From Xanthomonas translucens pv. translucens DSM 18974 (GTDB taxonomy: Bacteria; Pseudomonadota; Gammaproteobacteria; Xanthomonadales; Xanthomonadaceae), in assembly GCF_000331775.1 (NCBI RefSeq), contig NZ_CAPJ01000308.1:1-21405 (forward strand): a stretch of 21,405 bases of DNA. The letters run 5' to 3'. This document shows positions 1 to 7,136 of the stretch, one piece after another. Both the position numbers and the translations under genes were made by a program. Each line of letters opens with the position of its first letter. The first letter of the stretch is position 1. Below the pieces are notes generated by a model that worked only from the letters and a program-made list of their open reading frames with translations, did not search any database and had not been told where the DNA came from.

Positions 1-2329
1 GCCACGCCTGCTCCCGTTCGCCGGCCTCGGCCTGCAGACTCAACGCGGCATAGCCGAAGTGGCGCAGCCACGGCTGCGCCGCGGCCTGCAGCGCGAGCGC
101 ATCGCCGCGCCGCGCCAGCAGCAGATGCCAGCCGAACTCGGCCTTCTCCACGCGCACCGCGGCGTGCTTGAGCTCGGGTTGTTGCGAGCGCGCATCCACC
201 GTGCCCAGGCTCAGTTCGTTGATGCCGCCGCTGTCCAGGAACTGCGCGTTCCAGTGCATCGCCGCGAACACGTCGCCCGAACGCATCTCCTCGCAGGCTT
301 CCAGCGGCAGCACCAGGCTGCCGCGCTTGCTGACGACGCGCACCAGCTCGCCATCGCGCAGCCCGCGCCGTGCGGCGTCCTGCGGATGCATGCGCAGGCC
401 CGGCTGCGGGCTGTGCGCGAACAGCCCCGGCACCCGGCCGCTGCGCGACATGCCATGCCACTGGTCGCGCAGGCGCCCGCTCAGCAGGCGCAACGGAAAC
501 CGTGCGGAGGTCGGCTCGGCGACCGGCTTGTACGGCGTGGGATGGAAGCGCGCGCGGCCATCGGCGGTGGCGAACACGCCGTCGGCGTAGCGTCGCGCCT
601 GGCCGTGCGCGGCGCCGGCCGGCAGCGGCCATTGCTGCGGGCCGTGCGCGTCCAGCCGCGCGTAGTCGAGTCCGCCGATATCCAGATCGCGGCCGATGGT
701 CAATGCGCGGTGCTCGTCGAACACCGCTGCGGTATCGGCAAAGCCGAAGCGCGAGCCGGCGGCCGGCGCATCCAGCCGCGCTTCCAGCCGCCGCGCCACT
801 TCGTTGGCGATCCACCAGTCCGGCCTGGCCGCGCCCGCTGCCGGCAGCGCCTGGCGCACGCGCGAGATGCGGCGCTCGGAGTTGGTCACCGTGCCGTCCT
901 TCTCGCCCCAGCTCGCCGCCGGCAGCAGCACGTCGGCGTAGGGCACCGTATCGGTGTGCACGAAGGCGTCCTGCACGATCACCAGCTCGGCCTGGCGCAG
1001 CGCGTCGCGCACGTTCGCGATGTCCGGCATCGAGTGCACGGGATTGGTGCAGGCGATCCACACCGCCTTGACCTCGCCGCGGCGCAGCGCATCGAACAGC
1101 GCCACCGCCGGCAGGCCGGGACGCGCCGACAGCCGCTCGGCCGGCAACTGCCACAGCCGCTCCAGCTCGGCGCGATCGCTGGCGCTGGCGATCTCACGGT
1201 GCGCGGCCAGCATCGTCGCCATGCCGCCGACCTCACGCCCGCCCATCGCGTTCGGCTGTCCGGTCAGCGAGAACGGGCCGGCGCCGGGCTTGCCGATCTG
1301 CGCGGTGGCCAGGTGCAGGTGGATCAGCGCCAGGTTCTTGTCGGTGCCGTGCGCGGACTGGTTCAGGCCCATGCAGTACAGCGACAGCGCCGGCGCATCG
1401 CGGCCGAACCATTCCGCCGCCTGCACCAGGTCGGCGACCGGCACGCCGCAGATATCGGCGGCCATCGCCGGGGTGTATTCGCGCAGCGTCTGCCGCAGCT
1501 CGGCGAAACCCTGCGTATGCGCGGCGATGAACGCGCGGTCGATGCGGTCTTCCCAGATCAGGTGGTGCAGCATGCCGTTGAACAGCGCCACGTCGGTGCC
1601 GGGCTGGATCGGCAGATGCAGGTCGGCCATCGCCGCGGTGTCGGTGCGGCGCGGATCGACCACGATCCAGCGCACCTGCGGATCGCGCGCACGCGCCTCC
1701 TCGAGCCGGCGGAACAGCACCGGGTGCGCGTAGGCCATGTTGCTGCCGGCCAGCAGCACGGTCCTGGCCAGTTCCAGGTCTTCGTAACAGGTCGGCGGGC
1801 CGTCCGCGCCCAGCGCCAGCTTGTAGCCGCTGACCGCACTGGACATGCACAGCCGCGAATTGGTGTCGATGTTGTTGGTGCCGATCAGGCCCTTGGCCAG
1901 CTTGTTGAAGACGTAGTAGTCCTCGGTCAACAACTGCCCGGACAGGTAGAACGCCACCGCATCCGGCCCATGCCGCTCGACGATGCCGGCCAGGCGCTCG
2001 GCCACGCTGTCCAGCGCCACCGCCCAGTCCACCACGCGCCGCGGCGCGTCGCGCTGGGTACGCAGTTCCGGCTGCAACGCGCGGCCGTGCAGGCTGCGCA
2101 CGGTCTCCGGCAAGGTGCGGCCCTTGCTGCACAGGCGACCGTAGTTGGCCGGATGCTGCGGGTCGCCTTCGATGCCGACGATGCGCGCGGCGCCGTCGGC
2201 GCCGTGCTCGGTCTCGATCAGCACCCCGCAGCCAACCCCGCAGTAGCAGCAGGTGGAACGGGTCAGCGTGCGCCGTGCCGCGTTGTCCGCGGCCGCGTGC
2301 GCTGCGGGCACATGTGCGCCGTCCATCAT
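1..2329 (-). CDS. nasA: Assimilatory nitrate reductase, molybdopterin catalytic subunit (3' end outside window)
   Basis: Reduces nitrate to nitrite in the cytoplasm using Mo-bis-MGD and an N-terminal [4Fe-4S] cluster. I translated this frame by hand from ATG 2329; it stays open to the left edge (776 codons), so the C-terminus is missing. The N-terminus has the cluster motif C27-x2-C30-x3-C34 with C67 in LCSKG; K69 is the conserved electron-transfer lysine. NSRLCMSSAVSGYK at 157-170 supplies the likely Mo ligand C161. Later segments (GTDVALFNGMLHH, LYCMGLNQSAHGTDKN, TGQPNAMGGREVGGMA, LLPAASWGEKDGTVTNSERR, LRLLSGRLRDQWHGM) match the NasA/NarB group of the molybdopterin oxidoreductases. The start overlaps the nirD stop as ATGA; a second in-frame ATG follows directly. 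Whether the C-terminal BFD-like [2Fe-2S] domain of some NasA proteins is present cannot be seen. Product assignment is very secure. Confidence 0.95.
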   Translation of the reverse strand, partial: MMDGAHVPAAHAAADNAARRTLTRSTCCYCGVGCGVLIETEHGADGAARIVGIEGDPQHPANYGRLCSKGRTLPETVRSLHGRALQPELRTQRDAPRRVVDWAVALDSVAERLAGIVERHGPDAVAFYLSGQLLTEDYYVFNKLAKGLIGTNNIDTNSRLCMSSAVSGYKLALGADGPPTCYEDLELARTVLLAGSNMAYAHPVLFRRLEEARARDPQVRWIVVDPRRTDTAAMADLHLPIQPGTDVALFNGMLHHLIWEDRIDRAFIAAHTQGFAELRQTLREYTPAMAADICGVPVADLVQAAEWFGRDAPALSLYCMGLNQSAHGTDKNLALIHLHLATAQIGKPGAGPFSLTGQPNAMGGREVGGMATMLAAHREIASASDRAELERLWQLPAERLSARPGLPAVALFDALRRGEVKAVWIACTNPVHSMPDIANVRDALRQAELVIVQDAFVHTDTVPYADVLLPAASWGEKDGTVTNSERRISRVRQALPAAGAARPDWWIANEVARRLEARLDAPAAGSRFGFADTAAVFDEHRALTIGRDLDIGGLDYARLDAHGPQQWPLPAGAAHGQARRYADGVFATADGRARFHPTPYKPVAEPTSARFPLRLLSGRLRDQWHGMSRSGRVPGLFAHSPQPGLRMHPQDAARRGLRDGELVRVVSKRGSLVLPLEACEEMRSGDVFAAMHWNAQFLDSGGINELSLGTVDARSQQPELKHAAVRVEKAEFGWHLLLARRGDALALQAAAQPWLRHFGYAALSLQAEAGEREQAW

Positions 2330-2691
2330 GCGGCGCCCTGCAACGACAGCCACACCTCGCCCTCGTCCACCCGCACCGGATAGCGGCGCGCGCAGCCCAC
2401 GTCCGGCGCACAGGCCTGGCCGCTGTCCAGGGCGATGTTCCAGTTGTGCAGCGGGCAGGTGACGCTGTCGCCGGCGACGATGCCCTGCGACAGCGGCCCG
2501 CCCTTGTGCGGGCAGCGATCGACCAGCGCGAACACGCGATCGCCGGCAGTGCGGAACAGCGCGATCGGGTCGGTGCCGTCGATCTGCAGCACGCGCGCGC
2601 CGAGCGAAGGGATCTCGTCGATGCGGCAGATGCGGATCCAGCGGCGGGCGCTGGCGTCGGACGCGACGGGATCGGAAGCGGCAGCGTTCAT
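2326..2691 (-). CDS. nirD: Nitrite reductase (NADH) small subunit NirD, Rieske type
   Basis: Small partner of NirB in the assimilatory reduction of nitrite to ammonium. It has 121 aa, the usual NirD length, and a Rieske fold. Both cluster-binding boxes are intact: C60-P-H62 (CPHKGGPLSQG) and C79-P-L-H82 (CPLHNWNIAL). From memory, enterobacterial NirD keeps the fold but has lost these ligands, so this version probably binds a [2Fe-2S] cluster. The gene lies 3 bp after the nirB stop, and its TGA overlaps the nasA ATG, so all three are probably translated from one mRNA. A generic Rieske ferredoxin is the alternative, but the position between nirB and nasA makes NirD much more likely. Confidence 0.93.
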   Translation of the reverse strand: MNAAASDPVASDASARRWIRICRIDEIPSLGARVLQIDGTDPIALFRTAGDRVFALVDRCPHKGGPLSQGIVAGDSVTCPLHNWNIALDSGQACAPDVGCARRYPVRVDEGEVWLSLQGAA

Positions 2692-2694
2692 CGC

Positions 2695-5148
2695 TCAGTC
2701 CTCCACCAGCGCCAGCGGCGCGGCCACGCGCAGTGGCTGGAATTCGCGCTGCCTGGCCCCGGCGATGCGCTCGGCCCACGGATCGGGCAGGCCTTCCAGC
2801 GCGTACAGCAGGCGCTCGTACAGCGCGCGCCGGTTGGCCGCGTCCTCGATCACGCGCTGGCGGATGTAGTCCATGCCCACGCGCTCGATGTAGTGCACGG
2901 TGCGGTCCAGGTAGTAGGCTTCCTCGCGGTACAGCTGCAGGAACGCGCCGGTATACTCCTTCACCTCCTCGGCGGTCTTGACCTTGACCAGGAACTTGGC
3001 GACCTCGGTCTTCATGCCGCCGTTGCCGCCGATATGCAGTTCCCAGCCCGATTCCACCGCGATGATGCCCACGTCCTTGATCCCGGATTCGGCGCAGTTG
3101 CGCGGGCAACCGGACACCGCCAGCTTCACCTTGTGCGGGCTCCACATGTTGGCCAGCATGGTTTCCAGCTCGATGCCCATCTGCGTGCTGTTCTGCGTGC
3201 CGAAGCGGCAGAACTCGCTGCCCACGCAGGTCTTCACCGTGCGGATCGACTTGCCGTAGGCATGCCCGGAATTCATCCCCAGGTCCTTCCACACCCCCAC
3301 CAGGTCTTCCTTGCGGATGCCAAGCAGATCGATGCGCTGGCCACCGGTGACCTTGACCATCGGCACCGCGTACTTGTCGGCCACGTCGGCGATGCGGCGC
3401 AGTTCCGAGGCGTTGGTCACCCCGCCCTTCATCTGCGGGATCACCGAGAACGTGCCGTCCTTCTGGATGTTGGCGTGGGCGCGCTCGTTGATGAAGCGCG
3501 ACTGCGGATCGTCCACCGCTTCGCGCGGCCAGGTCGACAGCAGGTAGTAGTTGATCGCCGGGCGGCAAGTCGCGCAGCCGTTGGGACTGCGCCACTGCAG
3601 CTGCGCGTACACCGCGCCATGGGTGAGCAACCTGCCCTCGCGGATCGCCTTGCGCACCTCGCCGTGGTTGAGGTCGGTGCAACCGCACACCGCCTTGGTC
3701 TTGGGCGTCTGCTGGAAGTTGGAGCCCAGGCAATTCATCAGGATCTGCTCGACCAGGCCGGTGCACGAACCGCAGGAACTGGCCGCCTTGGTCTGCTTCT
3801 TGACCTCGTCCACGGTGAACAGGCCTTGCGCATTGATCGCCTTGACGATGGTGCCCTTGCACACCCCGTTGCAGCCGCATACCTCGTCGCTGTCGCGCAT
3901 CGCGCTGGCGCGATCCTGGCCGGCGGTGCCGGCGTCGCCGAGCGCGCTCTCGCCGAACATCAGCCGCTCGCGGCGCTCGCCGATCGGGCTGGCGTCCTTG
4001 AGCAACTGGAAATACCAGGCGCCGTCGTTGGTATCGCCGTACAGGCAGGCGCCGACCAGCTTGTCGTCCTTCAGCACCAGCTTCTTGTAGACGCCGCCGG
4101 CCGGATCGGACAGCACGATCTCCTCGCTGCCCTCCCCGCCCATGAAGTCGCCGGCCGAGAACAGGTCGATCCCGGTGACCTTGAGCTTGGTCGAGGCTAC
4201 CGAGCCGCGGTAGATGCCGATGCCGAAACCCGCCAGGTGGTTGGCGCAGATCTTGGCCTGCTCGAACAGCGGCGCGACCAGGCCGTAGGCGATGCCGCGG
4301 TGGCTGGCGCATTCGCCGACCGCATACACCCGCGGATCGAAGGTCTGCAGCGTGTCGTTGACCACGATGCCGCGCGTGCAGTGGATGCCGGCGGCCTGCG
4401 CCAGCGCGATATTGGGGCGGATGCCGGCAGCCATCACCACCAGGTCGGCCGGCACTTCGCTGCCATCGGAGAACTTCACCGCCACCACCTCGCCATCGGC
4501 GTTGCCGACCAGTTCGGTGGTGGAGGTGCCGAGGCGGAACTCCAGGCCGCGTTCGCTGAGCGAGCGCTGCAGCAGCTGCCCGGCGACCGGGTCGAGCTGG
4601 CGTTCGAGCAGCCAGTCGGCCAGGTGCACCACGGTCACCTGCATGCCGCGCTGCTTCAGCCCGTTGGCCGCTTCCAGGCCGAGCAGGCCGCCGCCGATCA
4701 CCACCGCGTGGCGCTTGCGCGTGGCGATGTCGATCATGGTCTGCGTGTCGTGCATGTCGCGGTAGCCGATCACGCCCTTCAGGTCCTTGCCCGGCACCGG
4801 CAACACGATCGGCAGCGAACCGGTGGCCAGCAGCAGGCGGTCGTACGGCGCCTCGGTGCCGTCGGCGGCGATCACCTTGCGCTTGATCCGATCGATGCGG
4901 GTCACTTCCTTGCCCACATGCAGATGGATGCCGTGCTCGGCGTACCAGGCCAGCGGATTGAGCACGATCTCGTCGAACTGTTGTTCGCCGGCCAGCACCG
5001 GCGACAGCAGGATGCGGTTGTAGTTGGGATGCGGCTCGGCACCGAACACGGTGATGTCGTACATCCCCGGCATCAGCTTGAGCAGTTCTTCCACGGTGCG
5101 GATGCCGGCCATGCCGTTGCCCACCACCACCAGTCTTGGCTTGTTCAT
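2695..5148 (-). CDS. nirB: Nitrite reductase (NADH) large subunit NirB
   Basis: Cytoplasmic siroheme enzyme reducing nitrite to ammonium with NAD(P)H. The start was set at ATG 5148 (MNKPRLVVVGNGMAG), because the FAD-binding Rossmann motif follows at once. The 47-codon upstream extension overlaps the porter gene and looks like out-of-frame DNA. The protein has 817 aa. Domains in order: FAD/NAD(P) oxidoreductase with a second dinucleotide motif VVIGGGLLGLEAA at about 149-161; a BFD-like [2Fe-2S] region (C424, C426, C459, C462); a second cysteine set (C488, C490, C525, C528); the nitrite/sulfite reductase ferredoxin-like half domain; and the siroheme/[4Fe-4S] site C641-x5-C647 and C681-x3-C685 (SGCPRNCAESG). 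All key ligands are present. It is preceded 25 bp upstream by the porter and followed after 3 bp by nirD. It depends on siroheme, whose synthesis gene lies at 8978. Confidence 0.96.
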   Translation of the reverse strand: MNKPRLVVVGNGMAGIRTVEELLKLMPGMYDITVFGAEPHPNYNRILLSPVLAGEQQFDEIVLNPLAWYAEHGIHLHVGKEVTRIDRIKRKVIAADGTEAPYDRLLLATGSLPIVLPVPGKDLKGVIGYRDMHDTQTMIDIATRKRHAVVIGGGLLGLEAANGLKQRGMQVTVVHLADWLLERQLDPVAGQLLQRSLSERGLEFRLGTSTTELVGNADGEVVAVKFSDGSEVPADLVVMAAGIRPNIALAQAAGIHCTRGIVVNDTLQTFDPRVYAVGECASHRGIAYGLVAPLFEQAKICANHLAGFGIGIYRGSVASTKLKVTGIDLFSAGDFMGGEGSEEIVLSDPAGGVYKKLVLKDDKLVGACLYGDTNDGAWYFQLLKDASPIGERRERLMFGESALGDAGTAGQDRASAMRDSDEVCGCNGVCKGTIVKAINAQGLFTVDEVKKQTKAASSCGSCTGLVEQILMNCLGSNFQQTPKTKAVCGCTDLNHGEVRKAIREGRLLTHGAVYAQLQWRSPNGCATCRPAINYYLLSTWPREAVDDPQSRFINERAHANIQKDGTFSVIPQMKGGVTNASELRRIADVADKYAVPMVKVTGGQRIDLLGIRKEDLVGVWKDLGMNSGHAYGKSIRTVKTCVGSEFCRFGTQNSTQMGIELETMLANMWSPHKVKLAVSGCPRNCAESGIKDVGIIAVESGWELHIGGNGGMKTEVAKFLVKVKTAEEVKEYTGAFLQLYREEAYYLDRTVHYIERVGMDYIRQRVIEDAANRRALYERLLYALEGLPDPWAERIAGARQREFQPLRVAAPLALVED

Positions 5149-5173
5149 GCGAGTCCCGCTTCGGTGGAGAGGA

Positions 5174-6382
5174 TCAGACGCGCGCCGCGCCGGCCGCAGC
5201 CCATTGGCTGCGCCAGTGCTGCTTGACGTTGGACAGCAGGCCCCAGGCCAGCAGCGCGCAGCCGGCGAACAGCCACAGCCCCAGCGCATAGCTGCCGGTG
5301 TGCTGCTTGACGATGCCCAGCCCAGCGGCGAGCAGGAAGCCGCCGATGCCGCCGGCCATGCCGATCAGCCCGGTCATCAGCCCGATGTCGCGACCGAAGC
5401 GCTGCGGCACCAGCTGGAACACCGCGCCGTTGCCGGTACCCAGGCACAGCAGGGTCAGCACGAACAGCGCCACCGTCGCCGCCGGGCCGCCGACCCCGAC
5501 CGCCGCCGCGGCCACCAGCAACGCCACCAGCAGATAGATCGACAGCAGCGCGCGCGTGCCGCCGATGCGATCGGCCAGCGCACCGCCCAGCGGACGCATC
5601 ACCGAGCCGGCCAGCACGCACGCCGCGGTGGCCCAGCCGGCGAGCTTCGGAGAGAAGTCGAACTGATCGTGGAAGTAACCCGGCAAGGCGCTGGCGAACC
5701 CGGCGAAACCGCCGAAGGTGATCGCGTAGAACAGCATGAACCACCACGAATCGCGATTGCCGACCAGCACCCGCGCGTAATCGCCCAACTGCTTGCGCGG
5801 CATCTCCACCGGCGCGTCCTTGGCGCACAGCGCGAACACCAGCAAGGTCAGCAGCAGCGGAATGCAGGCCAGCCCGAACACCGCCTGGTAACCGAACGCC
5901 GTGGCCAGCGCCGGCGCGAACAGCGCCGCGAACACCGTGCCGGAATTGCCGGCGCCGGCGATGCCCATCGCCGTGCCCTGGTGCTGCGGCGGATACCAGC
6001 GCGAGGCCAGCGGCAGCGCCACCGCGAACGAGGCCCCCGCCACGCCCAGCATCAGCCCCAGCAGCAGCACCTGCGCGAAACGGTGCACGCCCAGCTGCCA
6101 CGCCACCGCCAGCGCCACGATCACCAGCACCTGCGCCAGCATGCCCGCGCGCTTGGCGCCGATCACATCGGCGAGCATGCCCAGCAACAGCCGCAGCACC
6201 GCCCCGCACAGGATCGGCACCGCCACCATCAGCGCGCGTTGCTGCGTATCCAGCTGCAGCGCCGCGGCGATCTGCACCTGCAGCGGACCGAGCAGATACC
6301 AGACCATGAAGCTCAGGTCGAAATACAGGAATGCCGACAACAGCGTGGGCGTATGCCCGGCTTGCCAGAACGATCGATTCAT
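5174..6382 (-). CDS. Nitrate/nitrite porter, MFS NNP (NarK/NasA) family
   Basis: Inner-membrane carrier that imports nitrate for the reductases encoded downstream. The 402-aa product is almost wholly hydrophobic, consistent with about 12 membrane segments. It has the Gly-rich nitrate-signature regions of the NNP family: GTAMGIAGAGNSGT in the first half and MAGGIGGFLLAAGLG in the second, with GTGNGAVFQLVPQRF between them. I chose ATG 6382 (MNRSFWQAGH) because GGAG sits 9 nt upstream. ATG 6391 has that GGAG directly against it, and the frame-open start at 6556 would place the leader hairpins and terminator inside coding sequence. It is the first gene of the operon. Xanthomonas annotations usually call it narK or nasA; the symbol is left blank because usage conflicts with the reductase. 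Confidence 0.92.
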   Translation of the reverse strand: MNRSFWQAGHTPTLLSAFLYFDLSFMVWYLLGPLQVQIAAALQLDTQQRALMVAVPILCGAVLRLLLGMLADVIGAKRAGMLAQVLVIVALAVAWQLGVHRFAQVLLLGLMLGVAGASFAVALPLASRWYPPQHQGTAMGIAGAGNSGTVFAALFAPALATAFGYQAVFGLACIPLLLTLLVFALCAKDAPVEMPRKQLGDYARVLVGNRDSWWFMLFYAITFGGFAGFASALPGYFHDQFDFSPKLAGWATAACVLAGSVMRPLGGALADRIGGTRALLSIYLLVALLVAAAAVGVGGPAATVALFVLTLLCLGTGNGAVFQLVPQRFGRDIGLMTGLIGMAGGIGGFLLAAGLGIVKQHTGSYALGLWLFAGCALLAWGLLSNVKQHWRSQWAAAGAARV

Positions 6383-6455
6383 CCGCGCCATCTCCGAGAA
6401 ACGTTGGGCCGCAGCGCTGCACACCACCCGCAGCGCGCGGTAGTCGAGGGGAGGG

Positions 6456-6500
6456 AAAAACGAAAACGGCGCCGTCCGGTTCGCACCGGAAGACGCCGTT
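6456..6500 (-). terminator. Intrinsic terminator in the nitrate-operon leader (attenuator)
   Basis: The minus-strand RNA forms a stem from AACGGCG (6500-6494) to CGCCGTT (6471-6465). The stem continues almost unbroken (one U.C mismatch, one G.U) to TCCGGT/ACCGGA, closed by a GCGA tetraloop. It is followed by TTTTCGTTTTT (to 6456). It ends 73 nt before the porter ATG and lies just behind two ANTAR-type hairpins, so it should stop transcription unless antitermination occurs. The structure is read directly from sequence; the function is inferred. Confidence 0.85.
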
Positions 6501-6505
6501 GTCTG

Positions 6506-6570
6506 GGCAGGCGGACCGCCGTTGGCCCGCTTGCCGAATCGAGTTGGTGCGGACACCCCGTTGCATCCGC
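6506..6570 (-). promoter_or_regulatory. Tandem hexaloop hairpins, ANTAR (NasT) antiterminator target RNA
   Basis: Two hairpins lie in the untranslated leader on the minus strand. Hairpin 1 (6570-6549) has an 8-bp stem GCGGATGC/GTGTCCGC (two G.U pairs) and loop AACGGG. Hairpin 2 (6535-6506) has a 12-position stem with one A.C mismatch, starting GGCAAGCGGGCC, and loop AACGGC. Both loops have six bases with A at position 1 and G at position 4, the known signature of ANTAR-protein target RNAs. A 13-nt linker separates them, and an intrinsic terminator begins 5 nt after hairpin 2. nasT, which encodes an ANTAR protein, is at 8311-8886. NasT binding and antitermination here are inferred from this match. 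Confidence 0.85.
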
Positions 6571-6582
6571 AGGATCACTATC

Positions 6583-6597
6583 GCAATCGGCGTGCCA
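6583..6597 (-). promoter_or_regulatory. Sigma-54 (-24/-12) promoter of the nitrate-assimilation operon
   Basis: The minus strand reads TGGCACG-CCGA-TTGC, matching the RpoN consensus TGGCACG-N4-TTGC with exactly 10 nt between the GG and GC doublets. The predicted transcription start is about 6571, one base before leader hairpin 1, so the first RNA structure would form at the very 5' end. This fits a nitrogen-controlled, NtrC-activated operon. Confidence 0.85.
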
Positions 6598-6622
6598 AGT
6601 GTGCGCGGCACCACAGCGCCAG

Positions 6623-6641
6623 GTAAATTCCTTGTAAATTC
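6623..6641 (-). repeat. Two direct GAATTTAC repeats just upstream of the sigma-54 promoter
   Basis: GAATTTAC occurs at 6641-6634 and again at 6630-6623 on the minus strand, 11 bp start to start, which is one helical turn. They lie in an AT-rich patch between the promoter and the NtrC-like site. An IHF-type bend or a second activator site is possible. The stretch 6650-6636 resembles an IHF site but is one base out of register. Function unknown. Confidence 0.4.
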
Positions 6642-6720
6642 AATTGATTGTCGGATTCAGCCGCGATCTACGGCCGCGTTGCACGGCCACCAGGGCGGGC
6701 GTCAACGAACACAACTGGTG

Positions 6721-6747
6721 CGCGGCGCACCTTTATTGTGCGCCGCG
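6721..6747. promoter_or_regulatory. NtrC-like enhancer (upstream activating sequence)
   Basis: A perfect 10-bp inverted repeat, CGCGGCGCAC-CTTTATT-GTGCGCCGCG. Its core GCAC-N7-GTGC with an A/T-rich centre matches the NtrC consensus GCACY-N5-RGTGC except for the R position. It lies about 140 bp upstream of the -24 element, the normal enhancer distance. A third half-site, GTGC at 6718-6721, makes an overlapping everted repeat GGTGCGCGGCGCACC (6717-6731). Assignment to NtrC is by consensus only. Confidence 0.55.
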
Positions 6748-7136
6748 GCAACATCTTCCTTTGATCGAACGTGGGCTACGCGTGCCAGAAGCGGAGTTCC
6801 GGCAGACGATCAGCACCAGGGCAACGCGTGCATTGGTCATTCCTCATCCATTGGCGAGCGTTTGCGTCGAGCCGCGCTGCGAGGCGACGTCCACTGCCGC
6901 GAGTGTCCCGCGCAACGCTGCACCCATGCGACCTGAGCAAGAGGATCCAGCATCACCCGAGCGGCAACATCGCCGTCCTATCGTGGATGGGCGAGGCGAT
7001 GAAGCAGTGTTCGAGATAGCACGCCTTCGCTGCTTCATCGATTTTGCATAATGCATACACGACACGACGATCACTCAACCTGGCCCGTCGCAGCCATGCC
7101 GCACCCATCGCGCCGGCCCATTGAGTTCATCAAGTA
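6748..7136. other. Non-coding stretch between the nas operon control region and nasS
   Basis: No convincing gene is visible. The short ORFs here lack a ribosome site, a recognisable domain and the third-position GC pattern of their neighbours. The one clear structure is an 11-bp perfect inverted repeat at 6997-7040, entered separately. GC content looks lower than in the flanking genes, and the stretch could contain decayed coding sequence that I cannot recognise. Confidence 0.5.
6997..7040. repeat. 11-bp perfect inverted repeat downstream of nasS
   Basis: CGATGAAGCAG at 6997-7007 pairs with CTGCTTCATCG at 7030-7040 across a 22-nt loop. On the plus strand it is followed by ATTTTGC, a poor U-tract. 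On the minus strand, the nasTS direction and about 100 bp past the nasS stop, there is none. It could be a transcript-end or stabilising hairpin for nasTS, or a protein site. Confidence 0.4.

Noticed and set aside
59..2383. 774-codon plus-strand ORF opposite nasA
   Set aside because: It mirrors the nasA frame; the translation is a His/Arg/Ala/Gln-rich composition with no domain, typical of antisense ORFs in GC-rich DNA. nasA has all its metal-binding motifs.
2275..5226. 983-codon plus-strand ORF opposite nirD and nirB
   Set aside because: Low-complexity antisense shadow without recognisable motifs, while both minus-strand genes have complete catalytic ligands.
5024..6637. 537-codon plus-strand ORF opposite the nitrate porter
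   Set aside because: His/Arg/Gln-rich shadow; it also runs through the leader terminator and the sigma-54 promoter.
6636..6650. IHF-like site upstream of the nas promoter
   Set aside because: AATCAA and the TT element are one base out of register with the consensus; noted only within the repeat entry.
6644..7051. 135-codon plus-strand ORF in the nas upstream region
   Set aside because: No ribosome site or domain, and it covers the NtrC-like repeat and the 11-bp inverted repeat; coding use is unlikely.
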